Source: Bolinopsis microptera (lineage: Eukaryota > Ctenophora > Tentaculata > Lobata > Bolinopsidae). Taken from it: a DNA stretch of 64,000 nucleotides. Of the stretch, positions 10,723-22,605 are shown in pieces. The DNA lies in assembly GCF_026151205.1 (NCBI RefSeq), contig NC_087080.1, positions 9,533,837 through 9,597,836 on the forward strand. Reading direction: 5' to 3'. The notes below the pieces were generated by a model that saw nothing but the letters and a program-made list of their open reading frames with translations, did not search any database and was not told where the DNA came from. Within the stretch, counting starts at the first letter, position 1. Every line of letters begins with the position of its first letter. The translations under genes were made by a program, and so were the position numbers.

Positions 10723-10951
10723 AGACTAGAGTGAAAGTTTTTATTATTATATACACTGCACAGGATGGATGAACACAACTAGGCTTGAGACCTGTTTGAT
10801 TTTTATTAGATTACGTTTCATTAAATCCAAGGAGTTTTTAATTATTTTTTAAAAAATACTTTTTGGCTTAAAGTGTACCCCTAAATTTGAATTTGAGATT
10901 TTTTGAAAAGCACCCAATTTTGTCTTCATTAGCGTTTGGAACCCTGTTAAT

Positions 10952-11021
10952 TATTTAAGTTACAAAAACAAAATTACACTGCTCCTGAAGTCACATAGAA
11001 AGGTTTTGTAACTTAAATTAG
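10952..11021. repeat. short inverted repeat (TTAAGTTACAAAA / TTTTGTAACTTAA)
   Basis: A 13-14 bp sequence at about 10956-10970 is repeated inverted at about 11005-11019, with roughly 35 bp between. It lies exactly where the sequence switches from the exonuclease 3' flank back to LINE coding sequence, so it may mark an insertion boundary. Confidence 0.5.
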
Positions 11022-11169
11022 CCACGGAGTTACTAATATTACCACAATTAGCAACGGAGTTACTAAGACTAGCGGAAACCCTTCTAACTATCTCAGAATT
11101 CGGACCAGAGAAATTAACAGAATTTATCAAAAAATCCGGTCGAACAGACTCAAATTATTATCCTACATA
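11020..11169 (+). pseudogene. LINE ORF2 C-terminal end, right part
   Basis: An open frame reads ATELLRLAETLLTISEFGPE then KLTEFIKKSGRTDSNYYPT and a stop at about 11167-11169. 'LGP..L..F....G' endings are usual for RNase H-bearing LINEs. It is co-oriented with the RT at 8.2-9.4 kb and probably the same copy, split by the exonuclease segment. Confidence 0.5.
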
Positions 11170-13448
11170 GTGGCACCCGGCCACCCTATACTCAAATGAG
11201 CCATTTAGGATACCAAATCTCTGATATACTAACCATAGTACTAATCGGCAGACGCCTGTTGTTTCAACTCTATAGAACACACCATCGACGCGCACGACCC
11301 CACATGCGCGTGCACACATGGCCCTGATCCAATCAAGTCCTCTTTCTCGTACATTCCTGTACTCAGACACCTGTTCACCAAAGCGACTAACATAGCATCA
11401 TAACAATACACAACCTCCTTGACCTCGCACCATATTTTGTGCACCTTTTCCTAACCTCCTCACCATACCAGCGATCTGCCCAGCACCACCTTTGACAAAC
11501 TAAGGAGCATGCCAATGGGGCGAGATCGGTCTCATTTCATAGTCACACGGGATCCATGGTAGTCAATCTTCGGAGGGGCGCCCCCACTCAACTGCCATTG
11601 CTCTGCAATGGTACCAGATGCATCTCTGTATTTCCGGGATAGTGGCGCAAACATCTGGGCCTCAGTAGGACTCTTTGGTATTATTCAGTCGCTTGCTCTT
11701 TCGAGTCAAGTCAGTAGGTGCTGCACCAACAAAAAAAAGAACCCCTCGAGCAATAGCACTTAAATTGTCATATTATAATGTTGGAAATTTCAGTGCAGCA
11801 AGTGGAAATTAGTCCCAACAGAATGTATCATGGTTGCAACAAATGTATATACCTCACTTGATGCAACAATGTGTTACTAACAATACTATTATAAGGGTTT
11901 AGCCCTGTGGCAAAGTGTCTAATGACATATCATCCTATAATAACATTGTTCCCTTTTCTTTCTAACCTGGACTATAATTCTTAATGTATGTTAAATTATT
12001 ATGCAACTTATTAACTAATGTATATTTATTCCTTAGTCTCCTATGACCATAGTTTGAGATCCTATGACAATAGTACATGGTTACCTATACTTCAAATACA
12101 AAAATGGCGACAAGCTACAAACGAACGTATAATGGTGGGCCAGATTTTAACGAGTTTGCAGAACATTATAATAATAATAATAATATAACAATTTGAACTA
12201 TGGGTCAGTCTTCAAGAGGGTTACATCAAGGTGGTACCTGTCAGGGAAAACTTTGACAGGGAACGCACAGCACTCGTTTTTCTCAAGGGGGAATATTGTT
12301 ACATTTGATAATACATTTATATTATATTTGATATTGTTATATGTTAACTAACCCTTTCATATCCTTTATATAACCTTTTATATGGATTGAAATAATCAGA
12401 GTATAACTTCTACCGCAAGAAACTAGACGTGCTTTAAAGGAATTAGTTAACCGCAGAAATTCTTTAAATATTTTTTGTTTACGTTGAGTGGTAGTGATAA
12501 TAAAAGGGGAGCTGGAGGTGTTAAATATGTTAACTTATTATGCAACTTATTAACTAATGTATATTTATTCCTTGGTCTCCTATGACCATAGTTTGAGATC
12601 CTTTGACAATAAGTGTGGTTTTACTTCAAATGTGGCAAAAGTAATTTAAGCTCGCATGTTGACACAAACTTTAGACCATTATGGGCAGTAAAACAAAACA
12701 ATCAACTGTTCTTGGACTAAGCATCGACACCAAGCTTATCTTCAAGAGTTGTGGCAATTACACACTTAAACAATGCTAGTTAGCCTGGTGTAGAATAAAA
12801 TCATGTTAAGAAGTTCTAAGTTGATGGTCTATGAAAGCTCGAGTAGTATTGATTGAAATAAATTTTCGTGCACATACAGAATGAATGGTTAATAATTTAA
12901 TATATATGTAGACCAAGGTCTGTGCACGGGATGCTTCCTGGAAGAATCCAGTTCTTTTAGCGGGGCACCCTACCTAAAGCCAAATTGAGATATAATAATC
13001 ATATTCCTAAGAAATAATCAGAAATCGAATACCAATCAAATAATATGATATATAGGAGTAGTAACCATATTTACTATGCAAAATGCCCCAACCACATAGT
13101 GTAAATTTATATAGAATTCAAATTCCATATCATCATTAAACCTCAATAGTCAATATAATAGCCCAAGCAAAATTAAATAACTTCTATTATTATTATTATT
13201 TATCCTAATGTACAACTCAAGTTGCTGGGAAAAGATTGAAGTGTTTGATAATGATAGTTAGTTCTTACCTCATTATTGGCAGGCGGAGTCTTCAAATAAT
13301 AATACATCGAAAGATTTCCCTGCCTCCTTGAACTTTCTCTCCTGACTTCATGTTCATTCTAGTGAATAAGTTAACTCTTAGAATAAAATATGTAGTTAGA
13401 TTCGATTACTTTTACAAACGATTCAAAGTTGTAAGTATATTATTCCCC
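11170..13448. other. no gene; probable LINE 3' UTR and LTR-like repeats
   Basis: The first 570 bp are less AT-rich and end at an A-run (11731-11740), which suits a LINE 3' UTR with a poly(A) tail. Beyond that the sequence is AT-rich. A purine tract and TGTTAC (CAAGGGGGAATATTGTTAC at about 12282-12300) look like a polypurine tract and the start of a gypsy-type LTR, preceded by a frame ending VFLKGEYCYI. The LTR end was not located. No intact gene is seen. Confidence 0.45.
11983..12612 (+). repeat. 90-bp direct repeat pair
   Basis: About 90 bp at 11983-12073 ('TTATGCAACTTATTAACTAA' through 'ATAGTTTGAGATCCT') recur almost unchanged at 12524-12612. They lie 541 bp apart and bracket the putative LTR start at 12296. 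They may be parts of overlapping LTRs or a local duplication. Confidence 0.65.
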
Positions 13449-15572
13449 AAATCATCGATCCAGTAGCTCATATTATAAACCTTAGTATGAAAAGTGGAAC
13501 AATGCCGTTGGCATGTAAAATTGCATCAGTCACTCCAATTCTTAAAACTGGTGACCCTAATGATCCAAATAACTACCGGCCAATATCCATACTCCCCCTA
13601 CTTGGAAAATGCATAGAGTATTTGGTTAACCAACAGCTTACAGAGTATGTTGAAACAAATAAACTGCTCACCAACCATCAGTATGGATTTAGAAAAGATC
13701 ATTCCACCACTTTTCTAATGCTTAATCTATTTGATAAAATATTTACGTCTAAGGAATCACAGAAGAAACCTGCAATTGTATTCTTAGATATTAAGGGGGC
13801 CGGGGGGGGGGGGGGGGGCGGGGTCTTCATCAAAATTCTCTCGAAATTGACTTTACAGTTGTTTCTGATAGAGGGGAGTGATATCTATCAGCTGTTTTTA
13901 GTCCCGTGGAAAAATATTGTTCCTAGCCGAAATTATTGCCGGTCAAAGGTCAGCGCTTATGTGTAATTGTATTGCGCCAGCGATTTTCAATCGCGCGCCC
14001 TGAAAATCGATTCTAAAAATCTATCTTCTCCTACATTTTTTGAGCAATCACCCTGAAACTTTCAGGATATGTTCTAAGGACCATTTAGAAGAGATTGTCG
14101 GGCCAGAATTTTGAGATAGGCCTTAGAAATATTTTTATTCGATTTTGAAAATCTTGGACCTCGTTTTTTGACGATCTTTTCAGGTCCAAGATTTTCAAAA
14201 TCGAATAAAAAAATGTCTAAGGCCTATCTCAAAATTCTGGCCAGATAATCTCTTCTAAATGGTCCTTAGAACATATCCTGAAGGTTTCAGGGTGATTACT
14301 CAAAAAATGTAGAAGATAGATTTTTAGACTCGATTTTCAGGGCACGCGATTGAAAATTGCTCGCGCAATACAATTACACATAAGCGCTGACCTTTGACCG
14401 GCAATAATTTCGGCTAGGAACAATATTTTTCCATGGGACTAAAAACAGCTGCGATAGATATCACTCCCCTCTATCAGAAACAACTGTAAAGTCAATTTCG
14501 AGATAATTTTGATGAAGACCCCCCCCCCCCCCCCCCCGGCCCCCTTAAAAAGGCCTTTGACACAGTAAGCCATAATATTTTATTAAAAATACTTAAGTAT
14601 TATGGAGTTGATGGCTTTGTCATAAAGTGGTTCAAAAGCTACCTTGGGGACAGAAAGCAGCACACCAAAATACGTGGTAATGTAAGCACATCACTCCCTG
14701 TTAAAACAGGTGTGCCACAGGGTAGCATATTAGGACCAATTCTATTTAGTTTATTCATAAATGATCTCAGTAGAAATTGCACACAATCTACTGTTTACTT
14801 ATTTGCAGATGACAGTGCACTATATTTTGATAACATTTCCCGAGGCATATATGAGAATGTAATTAAGGATATGAAAATTGTGTATGAATGGCTTAGAATC
14901 AACAAGCTGAGACTAAATGCTGCAAAATCTTCATTCATTGTATTTGATAGATCACCTAATCGGGACACGTTGTCAATCCCTCTGGATTTGGAAAAAGAAT
15001 GCCTATTTATAGAAGAAACTAAATCTCAAAAATATTTAGGTCTCATGATAGACAATTTATTGAACTTTCAAGACCATATTATTGATTATGTGAAATCAAA
15101 AATTGCTAAAAGAATAGGGGCATTATACAGGTCGAAAAATCTTCTTCCACTGAAATATAGAAAAATGTTTGTAAATGCTCTTATGCTCCCCCAATTTGAC
15201 TACCTGGATATAATATGGTGTAGAGCTGCCAAAACCAAACTTAATTCTCTTGATATATTATACAAGAAAGTAGCAAAAATTGCTCTGGATGTTCATTGGC
15301 AGGAACCATCAGTAAATGTATATCGAAATATGAAGTGGTTACCCTTACACTTAAGAAGACAACTCCATCTATCAACGTATATGTATAAAATTCTTAATGA
15401 GGCTGCACCATCATCATTCACAGATAAATTTTCTTATGTATCCGGAGGATCACGTGATGCTGAGAGGTGCAACCTTTATATTCACAAATCCATAACACAC
15501 AAAAACCTTCACATATTTAGGTGCAAAATGTTGGAATACAATTCCAGAGAACATAAGGACTATAGAATGTAG
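13449..15572 (+). pseudogene. CR1/Jockey-like LINE reverse transcriptase interrupted by a TTAA element
   Basis: Left half (13449-13794): IASVTPILKTGDPNDPNNYR, then PISILPLLGKCIE, NHQYGFRKDHSTT and AIVFLDIK. Right half (14549-15572): KAFDTVSHNILL (motif A), TGVPQGSILGPILFSLFIND (motif B), YLFADDSALY (motif C) and QKYLGLMID. All RT blocks are present in order and the catalytic FADD is intact. The 5' end is truncated, with no endonuclease. The halves are separated by a foldback element that has a TTAA at each end; without it and one TTAA the frame is continuous. The RT therefore was intact here when the element landed. Confidence 0.88.
13795..14544. mobile_element. 750-bp foldback (TTAA-flanked) non-autonomous transposon
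   Basis: TTAA occurs at 13791-13794 and 14545-14548. Between them are two inverted arms of about 365 bp that are nearly identical, with a loop of about 20 bp (14161-14182). The termini are GGGGGCC followed by a run of G on the left, and the complement on the right. There is no coding capacity. Insertion at TTAA with apparently clean restoration of the interrupted frame is the behaviour of piggyBac-type elements, but the G-rich tips are not the classical piggyBac terminus, so the superfamily is left open. Confidence 0.85.
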
Positions 15573-17013
15573 TGTAAAATTCTCACAATGTATGAAATCT
15601 AAATGTATGTCAGATGTAATTCAAGGAGTCTCATCCTATGAAATAAACAATAGTTTGGACTATTTCTACACTCTAGCTATGTGACAACTGAAACAAATTT
15701 TATGGTGCTGGAGTTTTTGTCGGGTGGAAAGGCCCCCTGTGTTATATATGACCTAGGTATTTCCAGAAGTATAGAACTTTAAACATCTCCTTTATTCGTT
15801 CCCATTTGTTATCATTGCCAATCTATTATTTATATTGTTCTATACTTCTCTGTATATAACTGTAAATAACATTACTAACGTAATCCCAAAGTGGGCACCT
15901 ATGTAATCTTAATTGTTACCTTCATGCCCACAGTTCACTGTTAAATCATATCTTATTTTATCACTCATTAATTTATTACTCATTATGTTTTACATACTAT
16001 ATCCTTATGTCCCTAGAAGGGTGTTCTGCTAACAGTTTTCGACTGACTTGAATGTCCTGCACAGCAGATTGAAGCTTCTTAAATTATTTTTTATTCTTAT
16101 TGTATGGAAGAATAAAAATTATTCAAACAATATACACATAATATAGCAATTACCCTATATAAAAATTCAATATAAATTCAATAGAAAACTAAATAAAATT
16201 TATAAACACCCTTTAAGTAGTATAAGTAAGCCAGTTTAAAGAACTGGCTCCAAATTTATATCTAATTCTGCTATTTTTACTGCACTACTACTTTTCAACC
16301 CTCTCTCTCCTCTAAGAGCTATGACTGTTGTTCTCAATAGGTCAAATCTTACTCTCTTCCTAATAAATGTCATTAGAATTAGAATTAGAATTAGAATCAA
16401 ATTTACACAGCAATACAATAAGAATAAAAAATAATTTAAGAAGCTTCAATCTGCTGTGCAGGACATTCAAGTCAGTCGAACACTGTTAGCAGAACACCCT
16501 TCTAGGGACATAAGGATATAGTATGTAAAACATAATGAGTAATAAATTAATGAGTGATAAAATAAGATATGATTTAACAGTGAACTGTGGGCATGAAGGT
16601 AACAATTAAGATTACATAGATGCCCACTTTGGGATTACGTTAGTAATGTTATTTACAGTTATATACAGAGAAGTATAGAACAATAATAGATTGGCAATGA
16701 TAACAAATGGGAACGAGTAAAGGAGATGTTTAAAGTTCTATACTTCTGGAAATAGGTCATATATAACGCAGGGGGCCTTTCCACCCGACAAAAACTCCAG
16801 CACCATAAAATTTGTTTCAGTTGTCACATAGCTAGAGTGTAGAAATAGTCGAAACTATTGTTTATTTCATAGGATGAGACTCCTTGAATTACATCTGACA
16901 TAAATTTAGATTTCATATATTGTGAGAATTTTACACTACATTCTATAGCCCTTATGTTCTCTGGAATTGTATTCCAACATTTTGCACCTAAATATGTAAA
17001 GGTTTTGTGTGTT
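15494..17013. repeat. large inverted repeat of the LINE 3' end
   Basis: The last coding bases and 3' UTR of the LINE (15494-16105) recur inverted at 16413-17013, with only scattered mismatches, around a 307-bp spacer. The spacer carries the dispersed 'ATTCAAACAATATACACATA' repeat and the GAATTA hexamer tail. This is a palindromic rather than a tandem arrangement. It may reflect two LINE insertions in opposite orientation at the same site or an inverted duplication. Confidence 0.85.
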
Positions 17014-17061
17014 CATTGCCTCACTATATCGTTGGCCTGATTTCCTAGATAGTTTATCCGC

Positions 17062-17219
17062 TAATTTCTTGAAGAACTGATTAGCTTCCCTTCCCATTCC
17101 CCCAGTGGTTGATAGGACTATCGGTGTAAACGTCCCATGTTAATTTCTTGAAGAACTGATTAGCTTCCCTTCCCATTCCCCCAGTGGTTGATAGGACTAT
17201 CGGTGTAAACGTCCCATGT
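17062..17219. repeat. 79-bp tandem duplication
   Basis: A 79-bp unit starting TAATTTCTTGAAGAACTGAT is present twice, back to back (17062-17140 and 17141-17219), without visible differences. As 79 is not a multiple of 3 it shifts the frame of the endonuclease fragment on the minus strand. Confidence 0.9.
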
Positions 17220-17812
17220 TCCACTTTTACAATCCTTTTATTGTATAAATTATTTTTCTGTCTCTCGTGGCTATTGTACATAGTGGTTGGAGATCCAAGA
17301 GCCTTATTGGAAGGAGCTTGAGCATGAAATACTCTTACATCTAAAAATTCCCTTTCCAATGGGTTCCATACACTCCTAGCACTAACATCTAATCTAGCTC
17401 CATCTGCTTTGTTGGCCCCTGCAGGAAGTTCTCTCCCGTTGACAGGAATGAGGAGAGGTTCAGTGGTAACATCTTTACAGCCAGCAGTTTCTAATAGCTC
17501 TGCTATCACATCCCTCAATGAGTTGTGGCGAAGAGATACATATCCACCCCTTTTGCATATTAATGAGTGGTTTATTGAGTTGTCACTTCCACATACACAT
17601 TTTCTTGCAGCATCTTTTATCCCAAAGTTGTACCTTAGGGCTAGGGCATCATTGAATTCTTGCTTGTTGAGACAGAATCCGAATGATTTGAGCGGAAGTG
17701 ATGAAAGCCAGGAACTTGCCCCTTTCTCTGATGTAAGATCTAATTGCAATTTTTGGGTTTCATTCAGGTCCTTTGTAACCTCTTCTTTTCTCTCCTTGAA
17801 AAAATCTACCCT
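17081..17812 (-). pseudogene. REL-type endonuclease C-terminal domain of a non-LTR element
   Basis: The minus frame runs from about 17812. It includes SEKGASSWLSSLPLKSFGF, a zinc knuckle CVC-x7-H-x3-C (CVCGSDNSINHSLIC), RHNSLRD, then ARLDVSA...FLDVRVF, and HGTFTPIVLSTTGGMGRE near the end. A zinc knuckle followed by a D...D/E-x-K-like fold is the arrangement of restriction-like endonucleases in R2/NeSL/CRE-type retrotransposons. The 'SEKGASSWL' and 'GTF.P.V..T.GG' blocks are familiar from cnidarian elements (memory-based). No RT for this element is present, and a 79-bp duplication shifts its end. Confidence 0.65.
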
Positions 17813-17939
17813 TGATTATCGGATTTCACTCTTGATCTCAACTAGTTTTTCCTGATCATCAAAAAAATCTTGGTGCTGGTTGTGTATTGCTTCTGTAAGA
17901 TCTTATGTTACTTTACTATTCTTATTGTATTGCTGTGTA

Positions 17940-18060
17940 AATTTTAAAGGGTAATTTTTGAGTGTTTAGGGAATTTTTTATATTCTTAAAGGTTTGATTT
18001 TATATAAGGTCATTGCTATATTATGTGTATATTGTTTGAATAATTTATTACTTAGGTTAT
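17940..18060. repeat. dispersed repeat (ATTCAAACAATATACACATAATATAGCAAT)
   Basis: This block is inverted here. Related copies lie at 16112-16165, 23097-23215 and 23605-23815. Shared parts are an AATTATTCAAACAATATACA start, a TATAAAATCAACCCTTTAAG middle and a CCCTTGGCCTTGTG end. It has no coding capacity and is probably a SINE-like or LINE-tail family. Confidence 0.75.
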
Positions 18061-18480
18061 TTATATTGCTGTGTAAATTTGATTCTAATTCTAATTCTAA
18101 TAATGAGTTTAGATTGAAATTGGCTAATCTCCTCTGAATTGAATACAAACATTATCTCATGTCACACCCTGAAATAAAAGAAATTCCTATCGAACCATTT
18201 AAATTTGAAGTCCTCAAAGTATGTAAGGATTATACAATCACTATATATCAAGCAGTTACTTCCTAAAATAAACACTCAGCTCTCACCTGAAGCAGACTCG
18301 TGGCAAAAGACCACATGGGCTATCATGTAAATGTCATCAACATTTATGTACGTGGCATCCTTTCAGTTTCCCCGAAAATGTTAGGGAGTAGGAAGCTATT
18401 TTTGTTGCTGGTTTGTGTACGTTGGTCTAGCTCTCAAATATTGGACAGTTCTAGATTCTTTGGCCTAACATCTATCTTTT

Positions 18481-19758
18481 GTATTCTGGGTAAAATTATC
18501 TTTATCCCGGTTGTTGCGACAAGTAAAAATGCTCTTATTAGGGAAAGGAGATTACTCGACGTTTCAATGTAACTACATCGTATTCATGATCTAAAAACAA
18601 GTGTTAAAAATTCAAAACGTAAAAAACATATATCTGAGGCAAAATTTGTGTACGTTAATTTATTTTTAATCAATCAACTTTATCCAAAAATTCGATACAA
18701 AAAGTCATAACAAAATTCATAACAAAACTAATTTATACGACGACAAACTTTTATAGTAAATACTGTACATTCCTAAAACTACTACTAAATATACTACACA
18801 TGATACAGAAGCATGGAGTGCTACAACGGTGAACAGGTGCATGATGTGAAGTGTGTAGGTATGTATCTAGTGTGGAGTGAAAATGGCGGGAATCGTACTG
18901 ACCAATGAGAAGTGTGAAACGTGGGAGCCTAATATGGTTTGATTGATGTTGTAAGGGTAGTGTGTTGAATAGGAGGCGGAAGTGTGCGTGTGTGAGATGT
19001 GGTCCCTGTACTCAGAAAGTAAACAAAACCTATAAATATCACTAAAAATCACTACATATGTGTAGACAATCCCCTGTCTGTAAAGTATACAATATGTTAC
19101 ACCCTGTTTATTATGTACTTGTTACTAAAAAACGTTTGATTGTTTCTAACTCATCTCTCTTGTTAATGTTAGGTTTGAACTTCAAAATAAGCATTGCTTC
19201 TGCAATCTTTCTTCTAGCTGTGTTGCTTTCTGTTTTTAAAATCTCAAATTCTAAATTGGGTTCTGACCCCCTATGTAAACTGTTATAATGAATAGCAAAA
19301 GCTTGACTAGTGTTAGAAGGAGTTAAAGGAAATTTAGCATATCTTAGGTGCTCTCCGAGCCTATCATGTGCCCTCCTGCACGTCTCACCAATATAAATAT
19401 TATTACAGATTTTACAGGTAATCTTATACACAACGTTCTTCGCCTCACAATCTTTATTTTCAGTTATTAATAAAGGACAAATTTTACAGGAGTTAATAAT
19501 ACAGGTTCTCTTATCATACGGTCTGTTATTACACACAATATTTCTTAGTTTTCTAGCTGGGGAAAATATAACTTTAATAGGTAAATTGTTCTGTTTAATA
19601 TGATTCCTAATTCTGTTACTGATACTGTCTGAGATAAAATCTAACTTAAGCACTGTTCTGTTATCCTCCCTATTTCTATTACTAATACTACTACGACGTC
19701 TGTTGGAATAATTTCTGGGTGTTTGATACCCGTTTCTAGTCATAAGACGGTCTAAAAT
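18481..19758 (-). mobile_element. inverted 5'-truncated Penelope copy (GIY-YIG half)
   Basis: These 1,278 bp are the reverse complement of 21166-22443. They encode, on the minus strand at 19111-19743, the same 210 residues as the C-terminus of the full ORF, with no differences seen. The sequence covers the GIY-YIG endonuclease part and the 3' end but not the RT. Partial inverted copies joined to a full copy are a known hallmark of Penelope-like elements. Confidence 0.9.
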
Positions 19759-21813
19759 GAAATCAAGAGGATTTGTCCCTTCCCCACACCCTTCACCCGA
19801 ACCCCTGACCCCGCTTGCCCTGAACTTGAGGATAAACTCGCATGTTTCAACCGTTTTGTCCTGAACTTAGTGAATAACCATCAGTCAAAAGACAACCTTA
19901 CTCGCTCACAGAAACAAGGCTTATATTCACTAAGAACGGATAGAACTATACATGTCTCAGTTTCAGACAAGTGTGGAGAGTTCGTAGTTACCACCAAGGA
20001 TATTCATAGAACGCTGACGGAGAAACACCTAGAGGAAACTGCAGTTTACCTGCAGATACTCCCAACTAGGAAGGTACGAGGTCAGACAGTGACAGTTACG
20101 GAACCCACCTCCATCCAGAATTCACAACTCATAAAAAGATTGACCACTCAACTGGTAGATAGCTCCAATCAATTGTGGAAGAAAGTATGGACACAGCGAG
20201 GGCTCGATGATGATTATTTCAGACAAATCAGAGTTCCGGATCATGTTTCTCTTCCAGTCTTATATGTACTTATCAAGACTCACAAGAATTCTCCAGAATG
20301 TTTCAGAAACACCATCCCTCTGGAACAGGTGAAAGTACGACCCATTATCAGCTGTGTTGACTCACCCACAGAGAGATTGAGCTGGCTGGTGACAACCATC
20401 CTCAAACCATTACTGAAGGAAATACCCAGTCACCTTGGTAATCTCTTTGAACATCTGGAAACTCTTCGTGCAATTCCGAAAGAACAGCTAGCTGGCAGGA
20501 GAATCTTCTCGGCGGACATTTCAGCACTTTATACCAACATAAATGTCCAAGGTTGTATTGATGACGTTATAGAACTGGCCACTGAGCACCGGGAAAAACT
20601 TGATCTCATGGGACTGAACCTGACTGATGTTCACGAGATCCTATTGCACATCCTGACTAGTTCATACTTTGTGTATAATGGGACTCTGTGGATACAGCAG
20701 GATGGCCTTTTCATGGGATTGAGACCGGGACCATTTTGCGCAGTGATCAGAGTGTACAAGTTTGAGAGAAGCTCGGTTTACACTGACTTACATTACTTGT
20801 CGGTCTACTTATCTGACTTCTACAAGCGGTACATTGACGACGCCACCAGCACAGCTGTAACAAGAGAAGAAGCTCTAGCACTTGTTCAGAGTATCGCAGA
20901 CCAGGACCCTGACAAGAAACTCAAGTGGGAGGTAGAGTTTCCGGAGAACGACCAAGAGTTCATCCCATTCCTTAACACAGAGCTTAGAGTGGAACCTGAT
21001 GGAACTGTGACGAGCCGCTTGTACCGTAAGCCACAGCAGAAAGACATCACACTTCACAAGAATTCATGTCACCCAGAATCTGTGAAGACGAACACCGTGA
21101 TCAACCTGTATAAAGAAGCGGACAAGATCTCGTCAGGACCTCAGGAGAGAGAACATTCATACAGCATTTTAGACCGTCTTATGACTAGAAACGGGTATCA
21201 AACACCCAGAAATTATTCCAACAGACGTCGTAGTAGTATTAGTAATAGAAATAGGGAGGATAACAGAACAGTGCTTAAGTTAGATTTTATCTCAGACAGT
21301 ATCAGTAACAGAATTAGGAATCATATTAAACAGAACAATTTACCTATTAAAGTTATATTTTCCCCAGCTAGAAAACTAAGAAATATTGTGTGTAATAACA
21401 GACCGTATGATAAGAGAACCTGTATTATTAACTCCTGTAAAATTTGTCCTTTATTAATAACTGAAAATAAAGATTGTGAGGCGAAGAACGTTGTGTATAA
21501 GATTACCTGTAAAATCTGTAATAATATTTATATTGGTGAGACGTGCAGGAGGGCACATGATAGGCTCGGAGAGCACCTAAGATATGCTAAATTTCCTTTA
21601 ACTCCTTCTAACACTAGTCAAGCTTTTGCTATTCATTATAACAGTTTACATAGGGGGTCAGAACCCAATTTAGAATTTGAGATTTTAAAAACAGAAAGCA
21701 ACACAGCTAGAAGAAAGATTGCAGAAGCAATGCTTATTTTGAAGTTCAAACCTAACATTAACAAGAGAGATGAGTTAGAAACAATCAAACGTTTTTTAGT
21801 AACAAGTACATAA
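19757..21813 (+). CDS. Penelope-like element polyprotein: RT plus GIY-YIG endonuclease
   Basis: The frame is open from 19757 to 21813, and a protein of 647 residues can start near 19870. The RT region includes VRPIISCVDSPTERLSWLVT, then RIFSADISALYTNINV (motif A Asp), QQDGLFMGLRPGPF (motif B, altered from the usual DGLAMGSP.GP) and FYKRYIDDATST (motif C). The C-terminal part has two Cys motifs (SCKICPLL and CKICNN), then NNIYIGETCRRAHDRLGEHL, the GIY-YIG core with its Arg. The order RT then GIY-YIG defines canonical Penelope elements. A start upstream of 19870 would lie at the junction with the inverted copy, so the N-terminus may be truncated. The uninterrupted frame suggests a young copy, although motif B is degraded. 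Confidence 0.92.
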
Positions 21814-22605
21814 TAAACAGGGTGTAACATATTGTATACTTTACAGACAGGGGATTGTCTACACATATGTAGTGATTTTTAGTGATATTTATAGGTTTTG
21901 TTTACTTTCTGAGTACAGGGACCACATCTCACACACGCACACTTCCGCCTCCTATTCAACACACTACCCTTACAACATCAATCAAACCATATTAGGCTCC
22001 CACGTTTCACACTTCTCATTGGTCAGTACGATTCCCGCCATTTTCACTCCACACTAGATACATACCTACACACTTCACATCATGCACCTGTTCACCGTTG
22101 TAGCACTCCATGCTTCTGTATCATGTGTAGTATATTTAGTAGTAGTTTTAGGAATGTACAGTATTTACTATAAAAGTTTGTCGTCGTATAAATTAGTTTT
22201 GTTATGAATTTTGTTATGACTTTTTGTATCGAATTTTTGGATAAAGTTGATTGATTAAAAATAAATTAACGTACACAAATTTTGCCTCAGATATATGTTT
22301 TTTACGTTTTGAATTTTTAACACTTGTTTTTAGATCATGAATACGATGTAGTTACATTGAAACGTCGAGTAATCTCCTTTCCCTAATAAGAGCATTTTTA
22401 CTTGTCGCAACAACCGGGATAAAGATAATTTTACCCAGAATACATTACAACAATGCGACTCATAAATAATACTCCAATCCGGATTTTACATCTATCTTTT
22501 GCTTTGTAATTTTCTACCGCTTAGAATCTTCCCATTTTATTTTTAATGTTTCTCAGAGTTTTATGTATTAATTTGGATATTTACCATGTAACAAAGTTTT
22601 TGTTC

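Noticed and set aside
17409-17855. 148-codon plus-strand frame
   Set aside because: Shadow of the REL-endonuclease frame on the minus strand; no domain of its own.
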